A stretch of DNA of 64,000 bases from Thiomicrorhabdus aquaedulcis (GTDB lineage: Bacteria; Pseudomonadota; Gammaproteobacteria; Thiomicrospirales; Thiomicrospiraceae), in assembly GCF_004001325.1 (NCBI RefSeq), contig NZ_AP018722.1, positions 1,860,001 to 1,924,000 of the forward strand, read 5' to 3'. The translations under genes and the position numbers were made by a program. The stretch's first letter is position 1, and every line of letters begins with the position of its first letter. The notes under the pieces are model-generated. The model made no database searches and was not told the origin of the DNA. It saw nothing but the letters and a program-made list of their open reading frames with translations. Positions 37,522 through 48,343 of the stretch are shown here, piece by piece.

Positions 37522-38799
37522 TTAATATGTCCAAACGAGCTGCGCGCTTACAATGTCGACGGCAGAATCGTAAGAGCCCACTAAATATTGAGTGTTATCG
37601 GTCGTGTAATTAACAGCGGCACGATCTGCAAATAAATGACTGTAGGCGACATCTAAATTAAGCGTCTTATTCATTGCATAACCCAAACCAACCGACACCC
37701 ACTTGCGATCCGAATCAGGAGTTCTTGGACTGCGATTCACTTCACTCGAAATAGGCGTTTGATCCAATGCCATACCGGCACGCAACTTAAGTGCCTCGGT
37801 TAACTCAACCAGACCGCCTAACGACAAACGCCAACTGTCTTTAAAGTCTTGACGCGCATTAAACGCTTCCTGCATTGAGTCGAATTCAATCTCCAACTCT
37901 TTATAATCGCTCCACTGTGTCCAAGTGGCATCGGCCAAGACATGCACATTATCGCCAACCGCTTGCTTAATACTAAACGACGCAGTGGCCGGCAAATGTA
38001 CTGTTGATGTCACATTAGCATCGGTCAATTTTTTAACCGCCGCCAAGGTCGGATTTAAATTATCACTGTAATCAACCTTACCCTTAGCATCGTGAGTCAC
38101 TTTGGAACGGAAAGCAAACCCTAAATCGGTGCTTAAAGTGGGTTGATAAAGCAAGCCAAAGTTAAAACCATACGCCCAACTGTCGGCGGTTATTTTGGCA
38201 TTGGCATCGCCCACGCCGCCCGCTAATGCATTATTGAGCTTACTTTCTAAAATCAAATCGACATATTGTGCATTTAACCCAAAACCAAAAGACCACTTAT
38301 CGTTTAATTTACGTGCCAATGCAGGATTTATATTAACGGTTTTAAGATCGGTTTCAGTGGCATGATAACGCCCAACCCAAGCAGCATCGTATGAAATATG
38401 CTGTCCGTAAGGTACATTAATACCCAAACCTAAATCGTAATCGCCTGCTTTACCCTTCCAATAAAAATTAGGCACTAAACCAACGGTTGCGCCATCGTCT
38501 CCCGCACCGTTAAGGGTGTTTGCAGGCACACCCACGTATGAACCTTCATTTTTAAACTGCGCTTTAGGTGCAATAATATGCACCGCACCAATCAGTTGAT
38601 GCCCATCAATCTGGGTTAAACCGGCCGGATTAAACCACATTACACTGGCGTCTTCGGCGTTGGCGGCGGCACCAGCGTAAGACAAACCTTGGCCACTGGC
38701 GCTTTGCTCTATTAAAGAAAATCCGGCGGTTGCAGCGGTTTGACTCACTAAAGCAAGCATTACCGCGCTGATGATTTTAGTGTCATTTTTAAGGTTCAT
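37522..38799 (-). CDS. FadL/OmpP1-family outer membrane transporter
   Basis: Outer membrane beta-barrel protein of 425 residues with a signal peptide (about 1-25, ending TATA/TAAT-like AATAG) and the family hatch region FSLIEQSASGQGLSYAGAAA near the mature start followed by SVMWFNPAGLT. It ends in an aromatic residue after SAQLVWTY, typical of barrel proteins. The family carries long-chain fatty acids or other hydrophobic compounds; there is no neighbour to tell the substrate. Single gene flanked by palindrome copies on both sides. Confidence 0.9.
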   Translation of the reverse strand: MNLKNDTKIISAVMLALVSQTAATAGFSLIEQSASGQGLSYAGAAANAEDASVMWFNPAGLTQIDGHQLIGAVHIIAPKAQFKNEGSYVGVPANTLNGAGDDGATVGLVPNFYWKGKAGDYDLGLGINVPYGQHISYDAAWVGRYHATETDLKTVNINPALARKLNDKWSFGFGLNAQYVDLILESKLNNALAGGVGDANAKITADSWAYGFNFGLLYQPTLSTDLGFAFRSKVTHDAKGKVDYSDNLNPTLAAVKKLTDANVTSTVHLPATASFSIKQAVGDNVHVLADATWTQWSDYKELEIEFDSMQEAFNARQDFKDSWRLSLGGLVELTEALKLRAGMALDQTPISSEVNRSPRTPDSDRKWVSVGLGYAMNKTLNLDVAYSHLFADRAAVNYTTDNTQYLVGSYDSAVDIVSAQLVWTY

Positions 38800-38919
38800 A
38801 CACGTTCCAATTTAAGGTAATTCACAAAGTGCGTAATATTAACACTACACACTAAAAAGAACACCTAAAGGTTTAAAGGCGCCAATAAATACTTTTAATA
38901 CCCATAAATAACAAGTATG

Positions 38920-38931
38920 ACCAGGCCTGGT
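38920..38931. repeat. ACCAGGCCTGGT palindrome, copy 12
   Basis: Exact copy directly after the radA stop codon, extended to TGACCAGGCCTGGTCA. Likely acts as a terminator hairpin for radA or is merely placed there. Confidence 0.9.
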
Positions 38932-38935
38932 CAAC

Positions 38936-40303
38936 TTACAAAACATCCAATGCCTGCTGTAGGGTTTTAACTCCAATAATTTCCATGCCCGGCACACCTC
39001 CTTTTGGAACGTTGCCTAATGGCACAATAGCGCGTTTAAAGCCGTGTTTGGCGGCTTCGATTATGCGCTCTTGCCCGCTGGGCACTGGACGAATCTCGCC
39101 GGCTAAGCCAATTTCACCAAAAATAATCAATCCTTGATCCAGCACCTGATTGCGCATACTGGATAAAATTGCGCACAACAACGCCAAGTCGGCGCTGGTT
39201 TCGGTGACTTTTACGCCCCCCACCACGTTTACATACACATCTTGGTCGCTGGCTTGAATCCCACCGTGACGGTGCATAACCGCCAACAGCATGGTGATGC
39301 GATTTTGATCAACGCCCACGGTCACTCGACGCGGTGAGCCGTACAATGACTCGTCTACCAACGCTTGAATTTCGACCAGCAAGGGGCGTGAGCCTTCCCA
39401 AATGACCATCACCACCGAGCCGGCGGAAGGTTCGTCGCCACGCGATAAAAATATCGCTGAGGGGTTGGTAATTTGCTTCATGCCTTTTTCGGTCATGGCA
39501 AATACGCCCAGCTCGTTCACCGCTCCAAAACGATTTTTAATGGCACGCAAGGTTCTAAAACGACTGTCGGACTGACCTTCTAAAAAAATAACCGTGTCCA
39601 CAATGTGCTCTAACACCCTAGGCCCGGCCACCTCGCCCGATTTGGTAACGTGCCCCACCAAAAACACCGCTATGTTATTTTGCTTGGCGTACCGAGTTAA
39701 GTAGGCGGCCGACTCTTTTACTTGTGACACGCCGCCGGCAGCGCTGCCCACTTCGGCCAATTGCATGGTTTGAATCGAGTCCACGACCATGACTTTAGGC
39801 TGCTCTTGGTGCGCGGCGGCGATAATACTTTCAACGTCGGTTTCGGTGAGCAACCGCAAATGCTCGTCCGGTAATTGCATGCGTTTGGCGCGCATAGCGA
39901 CTTGTTGCAGTGATTCTTCACCAGTAACATACAGTACGGTTTGCCGAGTACTTAGGTAGCACATGACTTGCAATAAAATAGAGCTTTTACCAATTCCGGG
40001 ATCACCGCCAATCAGCACTACCGAGCCGGGTACAATCCCACCTCCCAAAACGCGGTCAAGCTCGCTCATGCCCGATAAAATACGCGGGACAACGGACAAA
40101 TCGACCTCACTGATGGACTTAACTTGGTTTTCGAGCACTCCGGCGTAGCCTGTGGCTTTGGCCATAGCGGTGGTCTTTTTAACCGTACTGAGCTTAAACT
40201 CTTTTAGCGTGTTCCACGCCCCACAACTGGCGCACTGACCTTGCCATTGATTGTGCTGCGTTCCACAGTCGGTGCAAACATACGCCAATTTTTCTTTTGC
40301 CAT
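38936..40303 (-). CDS. radA: DNA repair protein RadA
   Basis: Branch-migration helicase-like protein used in recombination and natural transformation. 455 residues with an N-terminal zinc finger (CTDCGTQHNQWQGQCASC), the Walker A GDPGIGKSS near residue 100, the RadA-specific KNRFG motif and a Lon-protease-like C-terminal domain (GGVKVTETSADLALL). Full length. Stands before petC in the same direction with a terminator between. Confidence 0.95.
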   Translation of the reverse strand: MAKEKLAYVCTDCGTQHNQWQGQCASCGAWNTLKEFKLSTVKKTTAMAKATGYAGVLENQVKSISEVDLSVVPRILSGMSELDRVLGGGIVPGSVVLIGGDPGIGKSSILLQVMCYLSTRQTVLYVTGEESLQQVAMRAKRMQLPDEHLRLLTETDVESIIAAAHQEQPKVMVVDSIQTMQLAEVGSAAGGVSQVKESAAYLTRYAKQNNIAVFLVGHVTKSGEVAGPRVLEHIVDTVIFLEGQSDSRFRTLRAIKNRFGAVNELGVFAMTEKGMKQITNPSAIFLSRGDEPSAGSVVMVIWEGSRPLLVEIQALVDESLYGSPRRVTVGVDQNRITMLLAVMHRHGGIQASDQDVYVNVVGGVKVTETSADLALLCAILSSMRNQVLDQGLIIFGEIGLAGEIRPVPSGQERIIEAAKHGFKRAIVPLGNVPKGGVPGMEIIGVKTLQQALDVL

Positions 40304-40377
40304 AATCGCGCTCTCTTTTAATAATGCGTTTAGTTGTGCAATTTTTGCAACACGTAGACCGACAAAGCGGCAGCGAT

Positions 40378-40401
40378 AAAAAAGCCCGCAAAGCGGGCTT
40401 T
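40378..40401 (-). terminator. petABC terminator
   Basis: Arms AAAGCCCGC and GCGGGCTTT around AAA; on the minus strand followed by a run of T. Lies about 35 bp beyond the petC stop. Confidence 0.85.
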
Positions 40402-40435
40402 AAAAACAGTACTTATGACGCGTTGGACACATTAC

Positions 40436-41095
40436 TTAATGCTTAATATCACGCCAATATTCACGTTTTAACAAATAGGTTAACAGCAATAAAAACAATA
40501 AGAAGGCAATAACTTTCCAACCCAAATCCAAACGCTTTAGTTGAGCCGGCTCGCCCACATACTCCATAAAATTGGCAATATCACGGGTGGTTTGGGCAAA
40601 CTCTTCTTCACTCATTTGACGCTGTAAACTCTCGAGCACATTAGGCATTGACGTGCCTGGTAGCGCATGATTGTTCCAGTTGCCTTTATCGTCTTCATAA
40701 TAACTGCGTAAAAAAGTGTAAATGTAATCGGTGCCTTTTAAACGTGCCATCAACGATAAATCAGGTGGTTCTACGCCCAATACCGCCAAACCTGTTTCGG
40801 GTAACATGCGAGTTTGGATGATGTCAACGACCTTATTTTGGCCATAAGCCATTTTAGCCAACACCTCTTCATCCGTCCAACCCAAATCTCTGGCCACACG
40901 ATTGTAGCGCATATACTTAACCGAATGGCACGCCATACAGTAATTAGCAAAATGCACCGCACCACGCTGTAACGAGTCTTGATCTTGCAGGTTGTTTTGT
41001 GCAGGCTCTAACTCTATTTTGTATCCACCGGCCGCATTAACCAAAGAGGCTGATAATGCGGTAAGTAGACTTATCATCCATACAAATTTTTTCAT
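40436..41095 (-). CDS. petC: Ubiquinol-cytochrome c reductase, cytochrome c1 subunit
   Basis: Haem c subunit of the bc1 complex, 219 residues. A signal peptide (about 1-21) precedes the mature part; haem attaches at CMACH near residue 53-57; the axial Met is probably in PGTSMPNVL; one C-terminal helix (VIAFLLFLLLLTYLL) anchors it. Directly follows petB with no gap. Confidence 0.95.
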   Translation of the reverse strand: MKKFVWMISLLTALSASLVNAAGGYKIELEPAQNNLQDQDSLQRGAVHFANYCMACHSVKYMRYNRVARDLGWTDEEVLAKMAYGQNKVVDIIQTRMLPETGLAVLGVEPPDLSLMARLKGTDYIYTFLRSYYEDDKGNWNNHALPGTSMPNVLESLQRQMSEEEFAQTTRDIANFMEYVGEPAQLKRLDLGWKVIAFLLFLLLLTYLLKREYWRDIKH

Positions 41096-42340
41096 TTAAC
41101 TAACCCTCTCTGGAACCGGTTTGGTTCGTTCGTTAATAGAGGTAAACGGCAATACCAAAAAGAATGCAAAATAGGTCGCCGTAAAAATTTGTGCCAGTTT
41201 GGTTAATTCAGGTGTCGCAGGTTGAGTGCCTAAATAACCCAGCACCACAAAACTCACCACCAACATGGTTAATAATATTTTAAATGAAATTCCACGGTAA
41301 CGAATCGAGCGCACCTTGCAACGATCTAACCAAGGCATTGCAAACAGCACGGCAATAGCGCCACCCATAGCAACCACGCCTAAAAACTTATCAGGAATAG
41401 CGCGTAAAATGGCATAAAACGGTGTGAAATACCACACTGGTGCAATGTGATCTGGCGTTACCAAAGGGTTTGCCGGTTCAAAGTTTGGCGGCTCTAAGAA
41501 AAACCCACCACCCTCTGGCCAGTAAAACACTACCGTAGCAAAAATAACCATAAAGAACGCCGCGCCCATCATATCTTTAACCGAAAAATACGGATGAAAC
41601 GGAATCCCGTCAATTGGCAAGCCTTCGGCATTTTTGTATTTTTTAATCTCTACGCCGTCCGGATTGTTAGAACCGACTTTGTGTAACGCCACAATGTGCA
41701 TAAATACCAAAATCATTAACACCATCGGAAGTGCAATCACGTGCAAAGCAAAAAAGCGGTTAAGTGTCGCGTCCGAGATAACAAAGTCACCGCGAACCCA
41801 CAAGGCCAAATCAGCGCCAATTACCGGAATCGCTCCAAACAACGAGATAATAACCTGTGCGCCCCAATACGACATTTGTCCCCAAGGCAGTAAATACCCC
41901 ATAAACGCTTCGGCCATTAACACTAAGAATAACATCATACCAATTAACCACACCAACTCACGGGGCTTTTTGTATGAGCCATACAGCAGGCCACGCATCA
42001 TGTGCAGATAAATTACAATAAAAAACGCCGACGCGCCGGTTGAGTGCATGTAGCGAATTAACCAACCCCACTCCACGTCACGCATAATGTATTCAACCGA
42101 ATTAAAGGCTTCTTCGGCACTGGGTTTATAGCTCATGGTCAGCCAAATACCGGTAATAAACTGGTTTACCAACACCAATAAAGCCAAGGCACCAAAAAAG
42201 TACCAAAAGTTAAAGTTTTTAGGCGCGTAATACTGCCCAACGTGGGCGTTCCAGGTGCTAATTAGGGGATAACGAGCATCTATCCAACCCAGCAACGAGC
42301 CGGGCTTAGCCTGATTCTCTTCAACATCGTATTTTGCCAT
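41096..42340 (-). CDS. petB: Ubiquinol-cytochrome c reductase, cytochrome b subunit
   Basis: Integral membrane subunit, 414 residues and eight or nine helices, carrying both quinone sites and two b haems. Haem-ligand His residues are seen in IRYMHSTGASAFF/YLHMMRG and in FALHVIALPM/MHIVALH; the Qo motif is PEGGG-like near residue 265 (FYWPEGGG), in place of the usual PEWY segment position. Start codon overlaps the restored petA stop (TAATG). Confidence 0.93.
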   Translation of the reverse strand: MAKYDVEENQAKPGSLLGWIDARYPLISTWNAHVGQYYAPKNFNFWYFFGALALLVLVNQFITGIWLTMSYKPSAEEAFNSVEYIMRDVEWGWLIRYMHSTGASAFFIVIYLHMMRGLLYGSYKKPRELVWLIGMMLFLVLMAEAFMGYLLPWGQMSYWGAQVIISLFGAIPVIGADLALWVRGDFVISDATLNRFFALHVIALPMVLMILVFMHIVALHKVGSNNPDGVEIKKYKNAEGLPIDGIPFHPYFSVKDMMGAAFFMVIFATVVFYWPEGGGFFLEPPNFEPANPLVTPDHIAPVWYFTPFYAILRAIPDKFLGVVAMGGAIAVLFAMPWLDRCKVRSIRYRGISFKILLTMLVVSFVVLGYLGTQPATPELTKLAQIFTATYFAFFLVLPFTSINERTKPVPERVS

Positions 42341-42956
42341 TATGCCGCGTCTCCTGTCGTGGGATCTAAACCGATACGAATCACGTTTTCAGTCAAAAAT
42401 GATACGGGGGAACTTCTAAATTGGTTGGTGCGGGCACCGACTGAAACACGCGTCCGGCTAAGTCAAAGCGAGAGCCATGGCAAGGACAAAAGAAACCGCC
42501 TTGCCAATCGGCACCCACGTCAGCTGCACCCAATTCAGGACGATACAAAGGCGCACAACCCAAATGAGTACAAATTCCCACTACCACTAAATATTCATCT
42601 TTAACGGCGCGACTTGGATTTTTACAATACTCAGGTTGATCCGATGCGTTAGACGCAGGATCACGCAACTGCGTATCCAAAGGCGCTAAACCTTGCAGCA
42701 TCTCAGGTGTCCGGCGTACCACCCACACAGGCTTGCCACGCCATGCTACTGTGAGCATTTGACCAGGTTGCAACAAACTCACATCTGCATCTACTGGAGC
42801 ACCGGCGGCTTTAGCTTTTTCACTAGGCTGCCAAGAGCTGACAAAAGGCACGGCTAAAAAAGTTGCCCCTGCCGCGCCCACCACACCAGTAGCACCGGTT
42901 AGGATTTTTCTGCGTAAAATATTTACGCCCTGATGGTTATGTTCTGTGTTTGACAT
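42340..42956 (-). CDS. petA: Ubiquinol-cytochrome c reductase, Rieske iron-sulfur subunit (one-base frameshift)
   Basis: Twin-arginine exported 2Fe-2S protein (NILRRKILTG) with one helix. Cluster motifs CTHLGC and CPCHGS are present, near residues 129 and 157. As written the frame stops at VPPYHF. One extra A in the run at 42395-42399 extends it as HFLTENVIRIGLDPT and ends at 42340, overlapping the petB start as TAATG, the normal Rieske C-terminus. The bc1 complex passes electrons from ubiquinol to cytochrome c. Full restored length is about 205 residues. Confidence 0.92.
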
Positions 42957-43088
42957 ATCTGTCTTCCCTTTATCGGCACATTATTCGCAAGCAAATCCAC
43001 CCCATTCTACCTAAGGAGCCCTAAAACTTAAATTAATATTACTAATGCATGACATAATAAATTTTATCTATAGCTTATAACAAGCCAT

Positions 43089-43841
43089 TTACACCGGATT
43101 TGCAATGTCCACAAAATGACATTGCAACCCAAATTTGTCTGCTAAATGCTCGCCCAACGCTTTTATCCCCAAACGCTCGGTGGCATGATGTCCAGCGGCA
43201 AAGTAGTGCACACCGCCCTCTTTGGCCAAATGGGTGGTTTGCTCCGAAACTTCGCCGCTAATGTAAACATCGGCCTGCCACGCAATGGCCTGATCAATGT
43301 AATTTTGCGCCCCACCACTGCACCAAGCGACTGTTTGAACGGTATTTTTTCCGCCGGACAGATGCAACACCGGGCGCTGTAAACTGTTTGAAACCAGCGT
43401 TGCAAAGGCATCAATAGAACACGCCTTTGGTAAACGCCCTAATCTCACTAAACTGTCTAAACCAACCAGGCCTGGTGTGATGTCTTGCAAACCCCATAAT
43501 TGACCCAGCAACACGTTATTGCCTAACACCGCATGTTGATCAAGCGGTAAATGATATGCCAGTAAATTGATGTCGTGCGCCAGCAAAGCCTTAACACGTT
43601 TTTGTTTTATGCCCACAATTTGCGCGGGTTCGTTTTTCCAAAAATATCCGTGGTGCACCAAAACAGCATCAGCTTGTAACGCAATCGCCGCGTCAATCAA
43701 TGCCTGACACGCGGTTACACCGGTTACGATGGTTTTAATGGTGTCCCGACCTTCAATTTGCAAACCGTTGGGCGCATAGTCATTAAAATTGGCTATGTTT
43801 AAATAGTCGTTTAAATAAGCCACCAACTCAGTACGCTGCAT
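43089..43841 (-). CDS. Nif3-like dinuclear metal centre protein
   Basis: Cytoplasmic protein of 250 residues of the NIF3/YbgI/DUF34 family. Metal-binding His residues are seen in VLVHHGYFW near residue 62, in AYHLPLDQH near 95, and in YFAAGHHATE near 217. The fold is known but the role is unsettled; GTP cyclohydrolase I type 2 is a misleading label sometimes used. The ATG at 43841 is chosen because AAAAGGA is 7 bases away; an upstream GTG is too close. Confidence 0.9.
   Translation of the reverse strand: MQRTELVAYLNDYLNIANFNDYAPNGLQIEGRDTIKTIVTGVTACQALIDAAIALQADAVLVHHGYFWKNEPAQIVGIKQKRVKALLAHDINLLAYHLPLDQHAVLGNNVLLGQLWGLQDITPGLVGLDSLVRLGRLPKACSIDAFATLVSNSLQRPVLHLSGGKNTVQTVAWCSGGAQNYIDQAIAWQADVYISGEVSEQTTHLAKEGGVHYFAAGHHATERLGIKALGEHLADKFGLQCHFVDIANPV
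43465..43476. repeat. ACCAGGCCTGGT palindrome, copy 13, inside the Nif3-like gene
   Basis: Exact copy, read on the coding strand as T-P-G-L-V, another frame than in valS or xerD. Confidence 0.9.
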
Positions 43842-43922
43842 GCACACTTCCTTTTGACCGAATTAAGCACATTATTAATCCAACCGTATTCAGCCAAATA
43901 CACCAATCAACATTCGCATAAA

Positions 43923-43957
43923 AAAGCCACCAGACTTTTACCAGGCCTGGTGGCTTT
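43923..43957 (-). terminator. hisD terminator built on ACCAGGCCTGGT (copy 14 at 43940-43951)
   Basis: Arms AAAGCCACCAG and its complement; the right arm takes in half of the palindrome. On the minus strand a T run follows. Lies just after the hisD stop. Confidence 0.8.
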
Positions 43958-43985
43958 ACTGCAACGAAAAAATACTACTGTAGCA

Positions 43986-45287
43986 CTAATCTTTAACGCG
44001 GTAACGTGCCGATGCAGCGTGCGCATGCAAACCTTCACCATCGGCCAATACGCCGGCAATTTTCCCTAAGGCACTTGCGCCATCGGCCGAACACATAATT
44101 AGGCTAGAACGCTTTTGAAAATCGTACACACCCAAGGGGGATGAAAAACGCGCGGTTCTTGAGGTAGGCAATACATGGTTGGGACCGGCGCAATAGTCGC
44201 CCAAAGCCTCAGCCGTATAACGTCCCATAAAAATAGCTCCGGCATGACGAATGCGCGGCAACAACGCTTGTGGATCATCCACCGACAACTCCAAATGTTC
44301 GGGAGCAATTAGGTTAATCATCTCTAGCGCTTGCTCTTCGTTGTCCACCACAATAATTGCACCACGGTCGTCTAACGCTTTACGAATAATGGCGTGACGC
44401 GGCATGGTGGGCAATAAACGGTTCATGCTGTCCACTACTTTTTGAGCAAACTCGGCATCAGTGGTCACTAAAATAGACTGTGCGTCTTCATCGTGTTCGG
44501 CTTGTGAGAACAGGTCAACTGCAATCCAATCAGGGTTGGTTTTACCGTCGCAATACACCAAAATTTCAGACGGTCCGGCAATCATATCAATGCCCACAGT
44601 ACCAAACACCATACGCTTAGCGGTGGCCACATAAATATTGCCCGGCCCTACTACTTTATCGACCGCGGGTACGGTTTGCGTGCCATACGCCAAAGCGGCA
44701 ACGGCTTGCGCGCCACCCAAGGTAAACACCGCGTCCACATCACAAATGGCAGCGGCTGCCAAGACCATGTCGTTAACTTCGCCATCGGGGGTTGGCACAA
44801 CCATAATTAACGTTTTAACCCCGGCCACTTTTGCCGGAACCGCGTTCATAATCACTGACGATGGATACGCCGCTTTGCCGCCCGGCACATACAATCCCAC
44901 GCTGTCTAACGGCGTGACTTGCTGACCCAACAACGTGCCGTCCGACTCAGTGTAGCTCCAAGACTCTTGCACTTGACGCTCGTGATACGCACGCACGCGT
45001 TGCGCCGAAATCTCTAATGCTTCACGCTGGTCGACTGGAATACGCTCTAGCGCTGCAAACAAACGCGCTTTAGAAATTTGTAAATCGGCCGCATTGGTTA
45101 AGCTTAAACGGTCAAATCGTGCGGTGTACTCTAGTAACGCTGCGTCACCTTGGGTGCGAACGTTGTTCACCACTTCTTTAACAATATCGTTAACCGCTTC
45201 ATTGGAAACGGTTTCCCACGCTAACAGCGTGTCTAACTCTTCTCTAAAGCCTGCTTGGTTAGCAGATAATCGACGGATATTAAGCAT
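43986..45287 (-). CDS. hisD: Histidinol dehydrogenase
   Basis: Zinc enzyme that oxidises histidinol to histidine, the last step of histidine synthesis. 433 residues with [27 protein letters not shown] and the catalytic/zinc His in AEHDEDAQS and [14 protein letters not shown]. Overlaps hisG by 8 bp and ends with a hairpin terminator, so it is the last gene of the murA/his group. Confidence 0.96.
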   Translation of the reverse strand: MLNIRRLSANQAGFREELDTLLAWETVSNEAVNDIVKEVVNNVRTQGDAALLEYTARFDRLSLTNAADLQISKARLFAALERIPVDQREALEISAQRVRAYHERQVQESWSYTESDGTLLGQQVTPLDSVGLYVPGGKAAYPSSVIMNAVPAKVAGVKTLIMVVPTPDGEVNDMVLAAAAICDVDAVFTLGGAQAVAALAYGTQTVPAVDKVVGPGNIYVATAKRMVFGTVGIDMIAGPSEILVYCDGKTNPDWIAVDLFSQAEHDEDAQSILVTTDAEFAQKVVDSMNRLLPTMPRHAIIRKALDDRGAIIVVDNEEQALEMINLIAPEHLELSVDDPQALLPRIRHAGAIFMGRYTAEALGDYCAGPNHVLPTSRTARFSSPLGVYDFQKRSSLIMCSADGASALGKIAGVLADGEGLHAHAASARYRVKD

Positions 45288-45921
45288 GTTGACTCTCTAT
45301 GACGGTTTTGAATTGAGTGATGATTTCATTAATTTGACTAAACTTGGTTTTGTAAGCGTGTTGGTTAACAATCAAGCGCGAGCTGATGTCAGCAATGTGC
45401 TCAAGGGGAATTAGCCCGTTAGCACGCAACGTGTTGCCCGTGTCCACCAAATCGACAATGCGGTCGGCCAAATCAATCAGTGGCGCAATTTCCATTGAGC
45501 CGTACAATTTAATCAAATCGACCTGCTCGCCTTTTTGAGCGTAATAAGCCTGCGCCGATTTTAAATATTTGGTGGCAATTTTTAACCGGTGGCCGTGCGG
45601 CTTTTCAACCACGGGGCCTGCTACCATCAATTTACAACGGGCAATTTGCAAATCCAATAACTCATACAAATTATCGGTGGGCGCTTCCATTAACACGTCT
45701 TTACCCGCCACGCCCATGTCAGCGGCACCATGCGCTACATAAGTAGGCGCGTCGGTGGCGCGCACAATCAGTAAACGCACCAGTGGATTATTGGTGGGCA
45801 AAATTAATTTGCGACTTTTACTAGGGTCTTCCAAAGGCGCAATGCCAGCGGCTTCTAGTAATGGCAAGGTATCTTCATAAATGCGCCCTTTGGACAGCGC
45901 AATGGTAATTTGTTGGTTCAT
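45280..45921 (-). CDS. hisG: ATP phosphoribosyltransferase, short form
   Basis: Catalyses the first step of histidine synthesis. The 213-residue length marks the short form, which in known organisms needs the regulatory partner HisZ; no hisZ is in the window. Motifs: [30 protein letters not shown] and [15 protein letters not shown]. Overlaps hisD, follows murA by 66 bp. Confidence 0.95.
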   Translation of the reverse strand: MNQQITIALSKGRIYEDTLPLLEAAGIAPLEDPSKSRKLILPTNNPLVRLLIVRATDAPTYVAHGAADMGVAGKDVLMEAPTDNLYELLDLQIARCKLMVAGPVVEKPHGHRLKIATKYLKSAQAYYAQKGEQVDLIKLYGSMEIAPLIDLADRIVDLVDTGNTLRANGLIPLEHIADISSRLIVNQHAYKTKFSQINEIITQFKTVIESQHA

Positions 45922-45987
45922 AGTAGATTCATTTTTTTAATAATAATTAAAATAAGTTTAAGAAACCTTAACGTGCGGGTTTAATTT

Positions 45988-47265
<1,278 letters not shown>

Positions 47266-47334
47266 TTAATTTTGACCAAACAGGCGTTAACAACGCGGCG
47301 TGTGAATTATTCAACTTTGGTTATTCAAACTTGA

Positions 47335-47553
47335 TTATTCGGCTTTGGTTTTAATGGACAACGCATGCAACTCACCATTGGCAAATTGCGTTTTAAACAC
47401 GTCGTTTACCATGCGATGACGTGCTAAAGGACTTAGACCAGCAAACACAGGACTGGTCACCACAATAGTAAAATTACAGTCTTCACCAGCGGTTTCGACC
47501 TTGCATTCTGGGATTACAGCGCGAATCATATCGCGAATGGTATTAGGGGACAC
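47335..47553 (-). CDS. ibaG: BolA-family protein IbaG
   Basis: Small protein of 72 residues of the BolA fold, with the FAGLSPLARHRMVNDVF signature (conserved His and Arg). BolA proteins with monothiol glutaredoxins help in iron-sulfur handling; IbaG is the acid-responsive member next to murA. Lies between the ABC-2 permease gene and murA. Confidence 0.9.
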   Translation of the reverse strand: MSPNTIRDMIRAVIPECKVETAGEDCNFTIVVTSPVFAGLSPLARHRMVNDVFKTQFANGELHALSIKTKAE

Positions 47554-47572
47554 AGCAACCTACTCCAATTTT

Positions 47573-48343
47573 TTAGTGACGTATTTTAACGCCTTTATGC
47601 AATAAAATCAGATTTATCGCCGAGATGACCAGCAAGAAAGCCACCGTCACCGCCAAGCTTAAATAAACCGACACGTCTGATTGTTGAAAAAAACCATATC
47701 GAAACCCGTCTACCATGTAAAAAAACGGATTAAAGTGTGAAATTTTTTGCCATACCTCGGGCAAAGCGTGAATCGAATAAAATACTCCGCTTAAAAAGGT
47801 TAAAGGCATAATAATAAAATTTTGAAACGCCGCTAGATGATCGTATTTTTCAGACACAATGCCCGCCAACATACCCAATCCGCCCATCATTGCAGCACTT
47901 AAGACGGCAAACACCACAATCCAAATAGGGGCATGCCAAGTTAAATCAAACCATACAATGCCTACCAGCAAAATACCCAAGCCCACTGCCACACCACGCA
48001 CCACAGACGCGGCAATAAACGCAACGTACAGCTCCAGTGGCGAAATAGGACTTAACAATACAAAGGTTAAATTACCGTGCATTTTTGATTGGATTAGACT
48101 CGATGAACTATTGGAAAACGCGTTTTGCAAAATAGCCATCATCACCAGGCCTGGTATTAAAAACTGACTGTAACTCAAGCCGCTAAACACATCTATTTGA
48201 CTGTTAATAACCGTGCCAAACACCAACAAATACAATAAGGTGGCAACCACTGGCGCAAAAATAGTTTGCACCGCAACCGAATAAAATCGGCGCACTTCTT
48301 TAATAAACAGCGCCCAACAACCGGTAAAATTAAAGGCCATCAT
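47573..48343 (-). CDS. yadH: ABC-2 type transporter permease (YadH-like)
   Basis: Six-helix export permease of 256 residues with the ABC-2 pattern (SYSQFLIPGLVMMAILQNAFSN near residue 58 and MPLTFLSGVFYSIHALP near 175). It overlaps the ATPase gene by 4 bp. Substrate unknown; names are based on resemblance to YadGH of Escherichia coli. It is inserted between mlaB and ibaG, where other gammaproteobacteria usually have nothing. Confidence 0.88.
   Translation of the reverse strand: MMAFNFTGCWALFIKEVRRFYSVAVQTIFAPVVATLLYLLVFGTVINSQIDVFSGLSYSQFLIPGLVMMAILQNAFSNSSSSLIQSKMHGNLTFVLLSPISPLELYVAFIAASVVRGVAVGLGILLVGIVWFDLTWHAPIWIVVFAVLSAAMMGGLGMLAGIVSEKYDHLAAFQNFIIMPLTFLSGVFYSIHALPEVWQKISHFNPFFYMVDGFRYGFFQQSDVSVYLSLAVTVAFLLVISAINLILLHKGVKIRH
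48144..48155. repeat. ACCAGGCCTGGT palindrome, copy 15, inside yadH
   Basis: Exact copy, read on the coding strand as I-P-G-L-V-M, at a place where Pro-Gly-Leu is part of the common ABC-2 motif. Confidence 0.9.
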
